DNA of 16,793 bases, taken from positions 1 to 16,793 of the forward strand of contig JALHJD010000033.1 of NCBI GenBank assembly GCA_022837185.1. Reading direction: 5' to 3'. This document shows, in pieces, positions 16,574-16,793 of this stretch. Under the pieces are notes generated by a model that saw only the letters and a program-made list of their open reading frames with translations, ran no database searches and was not told the DNA's origin. The position numbers and the translations under genes are program-made. Each line of letters opens with the position of its first letter. Position 1 is the first letter of the stretch. Source of the DNA: Desulfobacteraceae bacterium (GTDB lineage Bacteria; Desulfobacterota; Desulfobulbia; Desulfobulbales; Desulfobulbaceae).

Positions 16574-16793
16574 CCGAAGACAACCTGACAAAGCTGGCAT
16601 CGCTGCTTGGGATAATCATTGAAACCACCGGGGAAACGGAGGACCCGGACAGAATCGATCTTTTTCTCTCCTCCCTCCTCGCCCGGGCCGGGGTTTCCCT
16701 TGCCGATGACTCGGAGGCCGGCGATGTGCTCCGCCGGAAGCAAGCGGAACAATGGGAAAATGTGCTCGACCCCGTCCTGGTCCTCGTTGAAGG
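16570..16793 (+). CDS. malQ: 4-alpha-glucanotransferase MalQ, N-terminal 74 residues (runs off right edge)
   Basis: The ATG overlaps the treZ stop (ATGA), and the frame is open to the window end. The visible part, NLTKLASLLGI near the start and RRKQAEQWENVLDPVLVLVEG at the end, matches the helical start and the following PPVLVVREG-like strand of bacterial type II MalQ amylomaltases. MalQ transfers alpha-1,4-glucan segments between maltodextrins. In treZ clusters it prepares chains for TreY, and treY may lie downstream outside this window. No catalytic residue is in view, so the call rests on the N-terminal module and context. Confidence 0.72.
   Translation, partial: MTEDNLTKLASLLGIIIETTGETEDPDRIDLFLSSLLARAGVSLADDSEAGDVLRRKQAEQWENVLDPVLVLVE

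Overview
The window reads as chromosomal DNA from a GC-rich, Gram-negative sulfur-metabolising bacterium, most likely a member of Desulfobacterota (Desulfobulbales-like). The main marker is a true DsrC with both C-terminal cysteines. A PpiD-type periplasmic foldase, a malto-oligosyltrehalose operon and secreted proteins with Sec signal peptides fit a diderm. The order-level assignment is inference; no rRNA or other phylogenetic marker is present. There are no tRNAs, rRNAs, CRISPR arrays, transposases or phage genes.

Layout. (1) 1-2876, minus strand: the first 958 codons of a large SNF2-family helicase, cut by the window edge exactly at the start of its ATPase core. (2) 2877-3456: intergenic DNA crowded with short repeats. 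(3) 3457-5352, minus: ppiD. (4) 5353-6018: divergent promoter region, then dsrC on the plus strand with a strong Shine-Dalgarno and a textbook intrinsic terminator. (5) 6019-6429: intergenic, with two copies of a palindromic repeat. (6) 6430-9975, minus: a tight five-gene operon in the order tautomerase, ligA, acylphosphatase, small zinc-ribbon protein, RimK-like ATP-grasp ligase. (7) 9976-10419: intergenic repeats and the galE upstream region. (8) 10420-12161, plus: galE and a closely following secreted helical protein. (9) 12162-12693: repeats, then a structured leader. (10) 12694-16793, plus: a secreted seven-repeat SBBP beta-propeller protein, treZ, and the start of malQ overlapping treZ by 4 nt.

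How the genes relate. galE and treZ-malQ point to sugar-nucleotide and glycogen/trehalose metabolism: TreZ releases trehalose from maltooligosyl-trehalose and MalQ reshuffles the glucan chains. The five-gene ligA operon mixes a housekeeping replication enzyme with small enzymes. Its last two genes, a zinc ribbon and an ATP-grasp ligase 2 nt apart, are the least explained pair here and recall the LysW/LysX carrier-ligase arrangement without its diagnostic C-terminus.

The most distinctive non-coding feature is a set of four short repeat families (A: palindromic GTTGGGGT/ACCCCAAC units; B: GAAATC-like hexamer runs; C: CCCCTCAxCCG arms; D: CGACTGC heptamer runs). They recur in different combinations in most intergenic gaps but never inside the genes.
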